Part shown: one piece after another, positions 1-10,131 of the stretch
Layout of the letters: each line of letters starts with the position of its first letter
Position numbering within the stretch: position 1 is the first letter of the stretch
NCBI GenBank assembly: GCA_025435555.1
Contig: JAIWWG010000035.1
Location: forward strand, 124,001-188,000
DNA length: 64,000 nucleotides
DNA from: Chytriomyces cf. hyalinus JEL632
Lineage: Eukaryota; Chytridiomycota; Chytridiomycetes; Chytridiales; Chytriomycetaceae
Direction: 5' to 3'
Made by a program: the position numbers and the translations under genes
Notes under the pieces: generated by a model
Database searches by the model: none
Seen by the model: only the letters and a program-made list of their open reading frames with translations
What the model was told of the DNA's origin: nothing

Positions 1-1789
1 GCGCGGTACCGAGTCGGAACATGGCTCCTGGATGATTTCTGCGATAGAAAAATGTAAGACCCAAGAGAAGGAAAGAACCATATAGAGAAAGTGCCTGCAA
101 AACATACCTCAGTGCTGCTTTTTTGTAGTTGTGGACAGCTTTTGGGTAACTGGCGCCAACCCCAACACCCTTCTCGTAACATAGGGCCGCGTTGAAGACG
201 GCATCCAAATTACCACGCCTCGCACTGCTTTCGTACAGAGCAAAAGCCTTGTGAAAATCGGGGATATGGGTATCAAGGTCATAATTCGGTACACCTTGAA
301 CATAAAGATTTGCAAGAGTAAGCTGCGCGTCAGCAACAGCAGGAATAGTCATGCTATTAAATTTTGAAATGCGTTGCAAGACGGCGTAGCAGAGATCTGA
401 AAGGGACTTTTGGTCCTGTGGGTAGTTCGAAAGATGGTATATTTGAGGCAGAATGTTCTGTATAGCGTCCAGTGCTTCGGCAGGATTAGATTTGGGCTGT
501 TGAACCCGAGGGACGTGCTCCGTGTATATTTCTGAACGGATCTTGTTTTCATCAAGTTGCTGTTGTGTGATAGTGGGTTCCATGTCAGTTCCTGGTGCAT
601 CAGTGGTGATGTTCGGGTTCGTTTGTGGTTTTGACATTTGTATCAACGGAATGCCATCCATTTCATCTTCTTCGTCGGGGTCTCCCGGTGGACTCACAGC
701 AAGAGATTCAAAGTATTTCCGAACATTGGGATCTTCACGATCCGAGGAATCCGAATCCGAATCCGCACCATTTTGGCCAAGCAAAATCCTGGCGTCAATT
801 TCATCGTCCGAGTCATCGTCCTTATCATTTTTACCACCCCAATTACTGACGGATTTTGCAACAATTGATGCATTCGCACGCCCCGGTTTTCTGAACAAGT
901 GTTCTTTTTCTTTCGACATTGCGGCTGCGAGTGGCATATTATCATCATCGTCAATCGCGCTATTTTCGTCTGCATCCGAATTATCGTGATCAGCAAGACC
1001 TTTCTCTTGCGCGAGCTTCAACAGACGATCGCGAATTCGTTCCATCGCAGTTTCTTCTTCGCTCTCTGAATCGGATGCCGCAACTTTGCCAAGAACGCGG
1101 TTGTCATCATCCGAGCTGGAACCTGCGCTCTTGATGCCTTTCGTTGCTGTGATCTTGTCCTTCTCAGTGTCCGACTCCGAGTCCCTTGCAGCCAGCAACA
1201 TGGCTTGAGCCTCCTTTCTGCTGACTGCACGTGCAGGCTTCACAGCTTTTGATACTCGCGGATCCAAATCACCTCTTGTTCGAACGATCGGATTTGCTGG
1301 GTTGTAGTAGATTGCAGCCGGGTCGTGACCCACAGGGTTCACCCAGCCACCCGTGCCCTTCTTCTTTGCCTTGTGTTCCACCCGTTTCTCGCGGCGCCTT
1401 TCCTTCTCAGTCTTTACAAGCGGTTGCATCGTTGTGGCATTGATACGACCGGGCATGGGGGCTGCAGTGAGGTTACTGTTTGCAGTGTCATTTGAAGGGA
1501 AGGCAAGTGATGTTGGGAGAGGAGTCGATGAAAGCCAGTCTGATATACCAGCCATCTTGGCATTAGTGTTTGTGATGCTGGGGTTTGCGGCCGGAAACAT
1601 GAGCGGATTCATGTTGGGATACATCATGTTGGAGGGGTGCATCAGTGGGTTCATGCTCATGCTGACGGGTCGGCTCGGTGGATTCGCTTGCGCGATCGGG
1701 TTCGGATGCGCTTGCATTGGCATCTGGCTGCGTCGCTGTTCATCGTCGTAGCCCACATATCCGCTGTGTCCCTGTCCGTATTGGGACAT
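1..1789 (-). CDS. Sel1-repeat protein (SKT5/Chs4-like class), 3' end cut by window
   Basis: The reading frame is open from the ATG at 1789 to the window edge, about 573 codons visible. The first 110 residues are rich in Met, Asn and Pro. A basic stretch (KERREKRVEHKAKKK) and a long Ser/Asp/Glu-rich acidic segment follow. The last 110 residues are Sel1-type helical repeats with ANLYVQG, AFALYESSARRG and NAALCYEKGVGV patterns. A 69-base intron (107 to 39, GTATGT..CGCAG) is inferred because removing it restores a Sel1 repeat (KAALRNHPGAMFRLGTA). Sel1 repeats usually act as scaffolds; fungal relatives with this layout activate chitin synthase, so a cell-wall role is possible but unproven. The rest of the gene lies outside the window. 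Confidence 0.75.
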   Translation of the reverse strand, partial: MSQYGQGHSGYVGYDDEQRRSQMPMQAHPNPIAQANPPSRPVSMSMNPLMHPSNMMYPNMNPLMFPAANPSITNTNAKMAGISDWLSSTPLPTSLAFPSNDTANSNLTAAPMPGRINATTMQPLVKTEKERRREKRVEHKAKKKGTGGWVNPVGHDPAAIYYNPANPIVRTRGDLDPRVSKAVKPARAVSRKEAQAMLLAARDSESDTEKDKITATKGIKSAGSSSDDDNRVLGKVAASDSESEEETAMERIRDRLLKLAQEKGLADHDNSDADENSAIDDDDNMPLAAAMSKEKEHLFRKPGRANASIVAKSVSNWGGKNDKDDDSDDEIDARILLGQNGADSDSDSSDREDPNVRKYFESLAVSPPGDPDEEDEMDGIPLIQMSKPQTNPNITTDAPGTDMEPTITQQQLDENKIRSEIYTEHVPRVQQPKSNPAEALDAIQNILPQIYHLSNYPQDQKSLSDLCYAVLQRISKFNSMTIPAVADAQLTLANLYVQGVPNYDLDTHIPDFHKAFALYESSARRGNLDAVFNAALCYEKGVGVGASYPKAVHNYKKAALRYVLQALSLYGSFLLLGLTFFYRRNHPGAMFRLGTA

Positions 1790-1817
1790 TCCAACAATTT
1801 TATTCTTCCAGAACACA
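1790..1817. promoter_or_regulatory. 28-base gap between divergent start codons
   Basis: Only 28 bases separate the start codons of the Sel1-repeat gene (minus) and the F-BAR gene (plus). The gap ends with a pyrimidine-rich stretch and CAG just before the F-BAR ATG, which looks like a 3' splice site. An upstream non-coding exon of the F-BAR gene inside the Sel1 gene is therefore possible. Confidence 0.5.
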
Positions 1818-4192
1818 ATGTCATTGGACTTTGGCTTGCAGCTATGGGTACGTTGCCTTGGAGAATGTGCGATACTTTGAACGGGGTATCCTACAACGCT
1901 GCTGTTTTATCACTCCACAGGATCAATGGCTCGAGGTTGAATCGCTGATGCAGTCCAACGCAAAAAGCCTTGAAACACTAGGCGACTACTTCCGCAGACG
2001 CGCCGAAATTGAGCTCGAATATGCGCGCAGCCTGTCGAAACTAACAAAGCCGCACAAGGACGAAATAACACGTCTGGCAACGGAGAAACGCGGCACCTCG
2101 CAGTCCGCAATCAACAGGGCTGTTCTCGCGAGTTCCACATTGCAAGCATGGTCGCAACTACTGAATGAAACGGAGAACCGTGCCAAAATCCATTTGACTT
2201 TTTCCGAAAAATTGGATTTGGATGTGAAGAAGCTGATAAAGAGTGCTTCGACTCAGTTGGAATCCAAGCTCAAGATTAGCTTTGATGAGATGAAGACTGC
2301 GACAGCAGAGCTTCAGAAAAGTATGGCTACCACGGACAAGGTTCACGCGTGTATTTTCCTTCTCTGTTTCGGTACTTCCTCATCACTCTAAACCGAAACT
2401 CTTTTCTTCAAGCTTCGAGAGAAATACGAAGCCGACAGAAAACTTCTCGAACCGGCTTCTGGTTCCGCATTCGATAAGCTTTTGAAAACTGCAAAGCCGA
2501 TTGAACTGGACGAAAAAGAAATGGAAAGGCGAAGACAGGCTGTCAAGCAATCGCTCGAAACATACCAATCAGCATTGGGTGAGAATCAGTTGTCCCTAAC
2601 CTCCATATTTACTGATGCATTCGCTTTCATCTTTCATCTGAATTGAAAACGGAGCAGCGGAATTGAACACAAAAAAGAATGAAACGTACATGCAAACCCT
2701 CCCGAATCTCCTCACGCAAGTCTCCAAACACGACCATGAGATTCGATTCAAAGCGTTTGAGGCCACGTTTCGGTACTATTTCACGGCCACAAGCGACATG
2801 CAACCCCTTTTCCAATCAGGCCTGGATGCAATGAACACCGTATCCGGCGCAATGAACATTCACCATGACCAAGAAACGTTTGTGCGTCTTTTAAAGTCGG
2901 GAGAGCCAGTACCACCCGATTTTGCGTTTGAGGAAAAAGTGTCTGGGGCATGCGGTTTTGAAATAACCGGACGGAGGCTTTTGAGGAGTCCATCAGCGCT
3001 TCGGTTTGAGGTTCGTTGCTGATCCTTTTGATGTTTTATATTGGAAGTGAGCTTACCTTTTGAAAACGGCGAAATCTCCACCAATGGAAATTAGCGCGAC
3101 GATGCAGGTCCTGAAGTCCTTTGCGCACAACCACACAAGCAAGGCAAAAAACCGGCATTGGACAAGCTGAAAGTATACGACAGGGAACAAGTCGAACTGC
3201 AAAAGAAACTGGAAAGCTTGGAAACACTGCTTAAAGTGTATCCGACTGCCGAACGGGAAAGCAACAGAAGCGCGGTTGTGCAACAACTACTTCAACACCA
3301 AAGAACACTCGAAGTCCGCCTGACAAATGTGGGTTTACGGAAACACGCGCTCCAAGTATACACGGCCGAGGCGGATGGTCTGAAACCGCCCCAACTTCCG
3401 TCGCATTTAGTTGGGAAATCTGTCACATCGCCTGTAATTACCAGCCCGAGCCACAACCGTTTTCCAGCATCGAGTCCTTCTCTAATGACATCGGATTTAC
3501 GAGTTCCACCTGATCTGGCATTCGATGTGCCAGCTGCCACCACCCGCTCTCTTTCGTTCAACAATCCGAACAATGACTCACAGGAAAGTGCTCCGCTTTC
3601 CGCTGGATCTATTCAGCTACCTACATTCGCAGCCGCGCATGTTGCACCGACAATTTCATCAACTGACGAAGATGACGACCAATGGACGTGGCATCAGCAG
3701 CCAGCAACTCCACAAGGAGAACAAGCTCACTACACCCCTCCACATTTAGCAATGCCAGAACTTTCCTCGCTTTCAATCTCTCAAAACCGAACCTCTAACA
3801 TTCCGCCTTCCGAAACATACATCAGACCCCCATCTTTGGAATCGGAAGACGACGCATTTACGTGGTTCAACAGCGCTAGTACGGACACCAGAGAGAGCGA
3901 ACCAACTGACTTTTTGACAAGCCAACCAAGATCGCAACTGACAGCAACCGCTACCCCCAATTTTGTGCTCACTTCAACGATTTCGAGCGAAATGGCAGTG
4001 AGTGATCTTAAGTTGCCGCGATCTTTGATTGACTATGAGGGAGCGAATCTGGCAACAAATGCTACCTCTGACCTGGAGGCCCCGCTGTTTGGTGGGACAA
4101 GCGTTAGTGCTGGGGTTGGAAACAGTGAGGAAGGATGGGGTGATGCTGTTCCGGAGGATCCATGGGGTGCCATGTCGTTCAGCAAAAGCTAA
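1818..4192 (+). CDS. F-BAR domain protein, probable endocytic adaptor
   Basis: Exons 1818-1847, 1921-2340, 2413-2578, 2658-3010 and 3095-4192 give 688 residues. Residues about 1-260 form an F-BAR domain: MSLDFGLQLWDQWLEVE at the start, then long charged helices (GDYFRRRAEIELEYARSL). This domain binds and curves membranes. A second coiled segment near 300-400 (YDREQVELQKKLESLETLL) is followed by a disordered Ser/Thr/Pro tail. The tail carries acidic aromatic motifs (DDQWTWH, DDAFTWF) and ends with EDPWGAM; DPW motifs bind clathrin adaptors in epsins. Endocytosis is thus the best guess, by inference. The first four exon joins are well supported by family sequence. The 3011-3094 intron was chosen because it keeps phase, and is less certain. 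Confidence 0.8.
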
Positions 4193-4768
4193 ACATTATT
4201 CTATACTTTGCTTTGTAATCACAAAGTTTAGGCAGTATATGCAGATATATGAAGAATGTTGAGTTCGTTTTGTCGTGGCAGGGCTTTTTTGTTCCACAAG
4301 ACCTCATTCCACAACAGGAGTCAACCACGTGACTTGCTGCAGTTGTTGACAAAGTACGGGGATGGTAGCGCACCGCCAAGCACTCTACAAGGTCATGGCC
4401 AGGCTTACCGAATTTCTGAAAGCACCCGGTTTCAGTCACCAGCGACTCAACAAAGTGAAATTGTGCAAGGCACCACAACAAACACATGCCAGCATGATAT
4501 CTACACATAACAGAGGTAGCGCGGATACTTCAGCATTGAATTCCACCTTGTAGTGCTGGCTGCCATGTCTGCTTGTTGCAGCGCGTGATTGTACTGGTTT
4601 CGGATTTCTGATCCCGGACATCTGGAGGGACTCAGGCTTCCTCCTTCCTCAAATAACGCATACCCAAGCTTAAACATTGTTCCAACTGCATAAAACCGTG
4701 CTGTATGTGGGGTAATTTGATTCTCGATCTGGGCAGAGGATTCACCACATTTGAAATCTTGCTCAGAA
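4193..4768. other. Intergenic region with a CACGTG motif
   Basis: No credible gene seen. A CCACGTGA element (core 4326-4331) lies about 440 bases upstream of the next start codon and could bind a bHLH factor of the Cbf1 type. Confidence 0.4.
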
Positions 4769-5681
4769 ATGTCACTCAGCAAAACCATTGCAGCACGCGC
4801 GAACAGCAGCACGATCGCGTGTCTCATCATCGGCGACGAAGTGCTTGGGGGCAAGACACGGGATACCAACTCGCAGTTTCTTGCGACGCTGTGCTTCAAT
4901 GCGGGGCTGTCTCTTCGCAGGGTCGTTGTTGTCCCGGACGAAGAAACAGACATTGCCGAGCAGGTCCGACTACTGAGTGCAATGTACGGCCATGTTATTA
5001 CCAGTGGTGGCATGTACGTGTTTACTGTCTCTTGTTCCATTAGCTCTCTCGTCATTATTACTCATACTCTGTGTTCAAAACAGTGGTCCTACCCACGATG
5101 ACATCACATACTCCGCCATCGCGAATGCTTTCAACCTCCCGCTCATCCGCCACGAAGAAACAATCACACGCATGCAGGCCATCGCAATGGCGAGAGATCC
5201 ATCCAAACCCTTCGACATGAACGCGGGCCGCATCCGCATGGCAACGCTGCCTTCCCAGCCCTCCAGAATCTCGTTCCCATGCTCGGACTTGTGGGTTCCA
5301 GTTGTGACGGTCAACGACAACGTGTCCATCTTCCCGGGCGTGCCACGCCTGTTTCAACAACTGGTTTCGTATTTTGTCCACGATACGATTGTTCCAAGTG
5401 TGCCTGGGTTGAAGAAGTTTGTGCGGGTGCAGATTGGAACTCCTAAAATGGAGAGCGAGATTGCTGATGTTTTGACGAGATGGCAAGCAGAGGTGGATCC
5501 TTTGGGAATCAAGATTGGGTCGTATCCGAAATGGGCACCAGAGGATGTAGTTGATGCTGATGGAGTGACGCAGTCTCTGCGAGTGATGGTTTCTGTGGTT
5601 GGGCAGGATGAAGACGCGGTTGAAAAGACAGTGTTTGGGATTCAAAGTGAGCTGGGCGCGTTCCGTGTTGCCAAGTTGTGA
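4769..5681 (+). CDS. MoaB/CinA-type molybdopterin-binding domain protein
   Basis: Exons 4769-5013 and 5084-5681 give 280 residues. The join restores the family signature ITSGGIGPTHDDITY. Residues about 15-185 form a MoaB/CinA-like fold, with ACLIIGDEVLGG at the start and FPGVPRLFQQL later. The C-terminal part resembles the extension of fungal relatives and the N-terminal domain of animal FAD synthase (FLAD1). Family knowledge points to a nucleotide or pterin ligand; FAD or pyrophosphate hydrolysis is possible but cannot be assigned from sequence alone. The start is the first ATG that precedes the domain. Confidence 0.8.
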
Positions 5682-5773
5682 TGCTGGACTATTTTGAAGC
5701 AGAACATGAAATATACTCTTGATGTGATGCTGAGGTGACTCTTGTGAACTTGTCCTAAAATAGACGCCATAAA

Positions 5774-7236
5774 ATGCGACGCAACCAGGCCATTCTGACA
5801 GTGCTGCTTGTGTTTGCTTGCGCCCCATTTATACTTGTCAGCTTTACTTACATGGGCGAAACTGGGCGGCTGACTGTCGACGGACGAGCGTATGCGGACC
5901 GTTTCAATCGAATGCCACCCAGTGGATTTGATCAGTGGGTGCGCTTTGCCCTCGAGCGGGACTGCGATCCTGACCCAGCAGCGTACGAAGCGCTGTATCA
6001 GGATCTGCATCCATGGCTGACTTCCGGGTTGAACGAATCTCTTTTCCATCAATCGAATGGATTTCGCATTGACAAGCCTTCGGTGCTGATGACATACAGT
6101 GGATCCATGGATGTGGTTACGTTTGTGGTGAATGCCACATACCCAAGCGGATCTTTCTTGTCTGCGAGCAATGCGTCTGTTCCCTCGTTTATATCTTCGG
6201 CACTTCCATTGTTGGCGCAAGCGGGAAAGTTGTTCCACTTTGTCTTGAACCGATCTGCCTTTCCGCGCGGATTACCCGCAGACAAAGAGACACCGTCAAA
6301 CTCAGTCTATACAGGCACAAATGATGCTTTTAGTCACAATTCTTGTTTTCGATCAACGTACACCAAAGCGAATCATCGAATGAACCACGGCTTTTTTCAA
6401 GACCCATCCGCCTTTGAGACTGAGAACTTGAATCTTCCCATCTTCTCCGAATCGAAAGTGGATTGCTACTTGGTAGGCACTGCTCGGATTTTTTTGCTGC
6501 GCGGGATTAACGTGACTTCATGCAGGATGTCAGGTTTCCGTATGATACCATGCCAAGGCGTTCAATACACACTGATATAATCGCGTGGGGCGATAAAAAG
6601 GAAGTCCTGTTTTGGCGCGGAGATACATCGGGCATTCGAAATGCCGTGGACGCTCCATACAAACAATCTCACCGCTTCCGACTCGTGGAATGGGCCAAAA
6701 CTTATGCGAAAAAGCATCCAGACGCAGCTTATGACTCGGACATGTCGCCCCAGGATGGACCAGCCTCGAACTTGAACAAATTTCCGATTCAAGTGGACAT
6801 CGGCTTCGATGCATTTGCAACAAACAACTCAGTCTTCAACAAGAAAGTGCAGGATTCTTACTCTTTAAAACCTCATACCCCAGCAAGCTACGCTTATCAA
6901 TTCAAATATCTTGTTGTAGTGGATAGTGATACACTGCCTGAAACCCTGATGGCGTACCTGGCGTCCAACTCGGTTGTTTTGTACAGCGGCGTTTTTACCG
7001 ATTTCATGAATTGGAAACTGAAGCCGATGGTACATTATGTTCCCGTTCAACTCGATTTGTCTGATTTGGAGGAGCGTATGCAATGGTTGAAGGATCATGA
7101 CGAAAAGGCGCGAAAGATAAACGCAAACTCGAAAGCTCTCATGCGGCAGATTAGTACTCGGAGTTATGGTGAATGCTATGCTGGTTTGCTCATGCTGGAA
7201 TACGCCAGTCTGTTCAACTCAGATAATAAATTGTAA
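5774..7236 (+). CDS. GT90 (CAP10-like) glycosyltransferase, type II membrane protein
   Basis: Exons 5774-6472 and 6526-7236 give 469 residues. A signal anchor spans about residues 7-26 (LTVLLVFACAPFILVSF), placing the enzyme in the ER or Golgi lumen. GT90 hallmarks are seen: VLFWRGDTSG, an FKYLVVVDSDTLPE stretch, and LASNSVVL followed by an aromatic/acidic segment (WKLKPMVHYVPVQLDLSDLEE). The family includes fungal CAP10 xylosyltransferase-like enzymes and animal POGLUTs. The donor sugar cannot be read from sequence. Several N-glycosylation sites lie in the lumenal stem. The gene converges on the DUF4326 gene, with 24 bases between stop codons. Confidence 0.85.
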
Positions 7237-7260
7237 AGACACAGAGTAAGCTCCATAGGT

Positions 7261-7833
7261 TTATTTGACGTCAGCGCATGGACGACGTAGTTTTGTATTC
7301 AGCACTTGCAAGAGAATATCGCGATGACACTGTGCGTCGGGTCCACAAAAACAACCAATTTCCTTTGCATCCTTCAATTTGCAAAACTCTCGCAACAGCA
7401 CTGGATTCCGTGCTAAAAGCTGCTCCAGATGCTCTCGATACAGCTCCAACGACTTCACCAATCCATACTGCGAAATCTTGAATGGATTTGCCCATGTGCT
7501 GGCTTTGTACCTGAGCAGCATTTCGTGGCCCGTGTCTGGATGCGTGAACGGGAGACACCCCGCACGTGTTACAAGAACGTTTCCGGGCGTGCGAAGCCAG
7601 TCGGCCAATGATGCGTATCCGCGTGGCTTGAGGTGGTACGCTTTCACGCAGACACCGCGTGGCATTTCTTGTTGATCTGGCTGTATTGAATCCATCATGC
7701 CAGAATTACATCGAAATCGTGAATTGGGGATTGCGATGGGTTTGGACGGGTTTGTCAAGCTGTTCTCGACGGGCTTGTGCGCGAGCTTCGTGGAAGGATG
7801 CGGGGCCGTGGCAAGTTGTTGGCTGGATGGCAT
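7261..7833 (-). CDS. DUF4326 protein
   Basis: A single exon of 190 residues from the ATG at 7833. The frame continues upstream without ATG for about 48 codons, so this start is the first available one. The C-terminal 120 residues match DUF4326 by eye: a Gly/Arg-rich entry, HPDTGHEMLLRYKASTWANPF, and the end GCFCGPDAQCHRDILLQ with clustered Cys and His. This Cys/His end is the conserved part of the family; its function is not established. The N-terminal 70 residues look disordered. Confidence 0.75.
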   Translation of the reverse strand: MPSSQQLATAPHPSTKLAHKPVENSLTNPSKPIAIPNSRFRCNSGMMDSIQPDQQEMPRGVCVKAYHLKPRGYASLADWLRTPGNVLVTRAGCLPFTHPDTGHEMLLRYKASTWANPFKISQYGLVKSLELYREHLEQLLARNPVLLREFCKLKDAKEIGCFCGPDAQCHRDILLQVLNTKLRRPCADVK

Positions 7834-8070
7834 TGCAATGTTTCTTTTTTTGAACTGGCTCAGAAGGCGCGTCACTTTATACAACGGCCGAGGTTCGGAT
7901 GATTCAGAAATGCTGTGCCTCAGGCCCAAAAATGAAGGGCTTTCTTTAACCGACTGTGCCACACTTAATTCTGGCACGAACGCATTTTAAATACGGCAGC
8001 GCACTCGAACTGCCACCCCCCACAGACATCATACAGAATCGAGCCTAGCCGCACCTCTGAATATGTTCCA

Positions 8071-9449
8071 ATGAACATGCGGACAAAAATTGACAGCCGG
8101 CAATGCAAACATCGGCAAAATAAATCAATGAAACGCCGACGAATTGATCCGAAGACCTCAGAGAGCGATGAACGAGGAGCGGCTTCAAACACTGCTTCAG
8201 ACGCACTTCTCATGCCTCCTCCGCAAGCGAATGCCGCCACCCTCTCAATCATCCTCCGTACCCTCGAAACCAAGCGATCGAACATGCAGAAGGAAATCGC
8301 CGACATCAAAGAGACCCAGCTGTCCATCATCAGCAGTCAGCGTCATTTGTTGAACGAAGTACGTGGCCTGCAAAACCACAAGAGAAAGTTCTATACCCGC
8401 TTTCAGGATGTCCCTCTCGAATCATTGTCCAGATCTTTGCTTGGATTCCTTTGCAAACTGTGTTCCATTACAGGCGCATGTCAAAGACGATCAACCAGTG
8501 TTTGCTGACAAGGCAGTTCGCTGTTCTCAGTACGCAAACAGCAGACTTTCAAATGGGACTTGTGCACAAAATGAGTCAAATTTGGCTCCATCTTCCTGAG
8601 CATTATCGGACTGTCGTGGCCAGTGCAATGTCCGGGCAGCTCAAAACTGTCGAGATCTGCCCTGGTGTAATTGAATCGAAGGGACTCCCCGAATCCATCA
8701 CTTGCCTGACTAAAGTTGAACACATCTATCTGCATTCCTGCAAACTCACAGGCAACCTTCCAGATGGAATTGGTGCTCTGCAGAACTTGAAGTTTCTGGA
8801 CTTGTCTTATAATTCTTTGGTGGGACCGCTTCCAAGCTCGTTCAACCTGCTGGTCTCACTGGAAACACTTGATCTTTCAAACAATCAACTGACTGGAGAG
8901 TTTCCCGCTTTGCCAACCTTGCAGGTGCTCGAATACCTATCCATAAGCAACAACTGTTTTACAGGCCCAATTCCCACTGTCAATCCTAGCAAGCTGTTGC
9001 ATTTATTTGCTTCGCACAATCAGCTCAGCGTCATCCCTGCTACCGTCAGCGAACTCACAAATCTGTGGGATCTGAAAATCAACAACAACTCTTTTGCATG
9101 TCAGATACCGCCAGGAATTTGGAACCTGCAAAACCTGAGTTTTTTGGACATCAGCAACTGCAAATTCTCTGGATTGCTGGCTGGTGTGGGGAACTTATGG
9201 CAACTTGAGAGTCTGGATGTGTCCAACAATGAATTCAGTGGAGAGCTACCGTCCCGTGAAATCCAAAACTTGGAGCTGCTTCAAGAGTTGCACTTGATTG
9301 GAAATCAGTTCTCTGGGGGTGAAATGCTGGACATGACTGGGAGTAAATTGTGCACAATGTGCGTGGATACGGACATTCAAACGAATTACGTGATATGGCG
9401 AGATGAGTATCTTTGTAGCTGCGAGCATGTGCTCGTTGGAGACTCCTAA
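8071..9449 (+). CDS. F-box + plant-type LRR protein with an apparent frameshift
   Basis: Two overlapping frames make one recognisable protein. Frame A from 8071 (or the ATG at 8128) has a basic start (MKRRRID) and a coiled-coil stretch (ETKRSNMQKEIADIKETQ), and reaches the first half of an F-box (FQDVPLE). Frame B resumes at 8421 with the rest of it (IIVQIFAWIPLQTVFHYRR), then about nine leucine-rich repeats of the plant type (LKFLDLSYNSLVGPLP). The frames overlap by one base at 8421, as if one A were missing from GAA(A)TC. No intron of plausible size explains the shift. It is either a real mutation, an assembly error or a recent pseudogene. F-box proteins recruit substrates to SCF ubiquitin ligases; the LRRs would bind the substrate. 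Confidence 0.65.
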
Positions 9450-10131
9450 GATTCGGGTCCGAAATCCGAATCCAAACCCCGATCAGAAGTGGGGTTGCAA
9501 ATACCAGTACCAGTCTTTTCTGCAATTAACAAACTGTTTGGTGTTTTGATTTTTACATGACCAAAGTTTTCAATGCTCTCTGATGAGGCGCGCATATGTA
9601 AAAAAAAGGTCCGATTCTGTACGTTGTTTGGTGAAGGGGCAGAGGAGTAGTTGTTCAATGATTGCGCTATGGTAATTTGCGTGACGTTCATTTGAAATGC
9701 TGCGCGACAGTTCGTTGATAGTGCCCACCAGTTTGATTTATGCTCCGATTTTAACTGGTATTACTTTCCAGCAGATACTCAGGGTTTCTTGACTGCGGCA
9801 GCCAACGGGAAGTCGGCACAATCCCCATGATTTATACGTGAACCAACGGTGTCGTTCAAAGACCGATACACAAGGACACTGCTTCAGAAGCTCCTGCAGA
9901 CGCGAATACTGCTACCGTGCAAGCCACGATGGCTGCACTGCGGAACGAAGTCACTTGCCAAATTTTGAGCAAGTAAATGGGAATATTGTGGTAATTGCGG
10001 TGTGAATGGGCATAACATTGGGACCTGCGCAACCCATAAAACAGTCTCCAGTTTGTGTGCTTTATGTTGTGCTAAAATATTGTCCTCGCTTTATCGTAAA
10101 TATTCATTGACTCACAAGAAAAAAGGTCCGA
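9450..10131. other. Intergenic region, nothing recognised
   Basis: About 680 bases with no open frame resembling a protein on either strand, and no RNA gene or repeat that I can see. It must hold the promoter of the SNF2 gene. Confidence 0.5.

Noticed and set aside
522-989. Plus-strand open frame rich in Ser
   Set aside because: It is the antisense of the Asp/Glu/Ser-rich segment of the Sel1-repeat gene; acidic codons read backwards give Ser/Leu/Phe runs.
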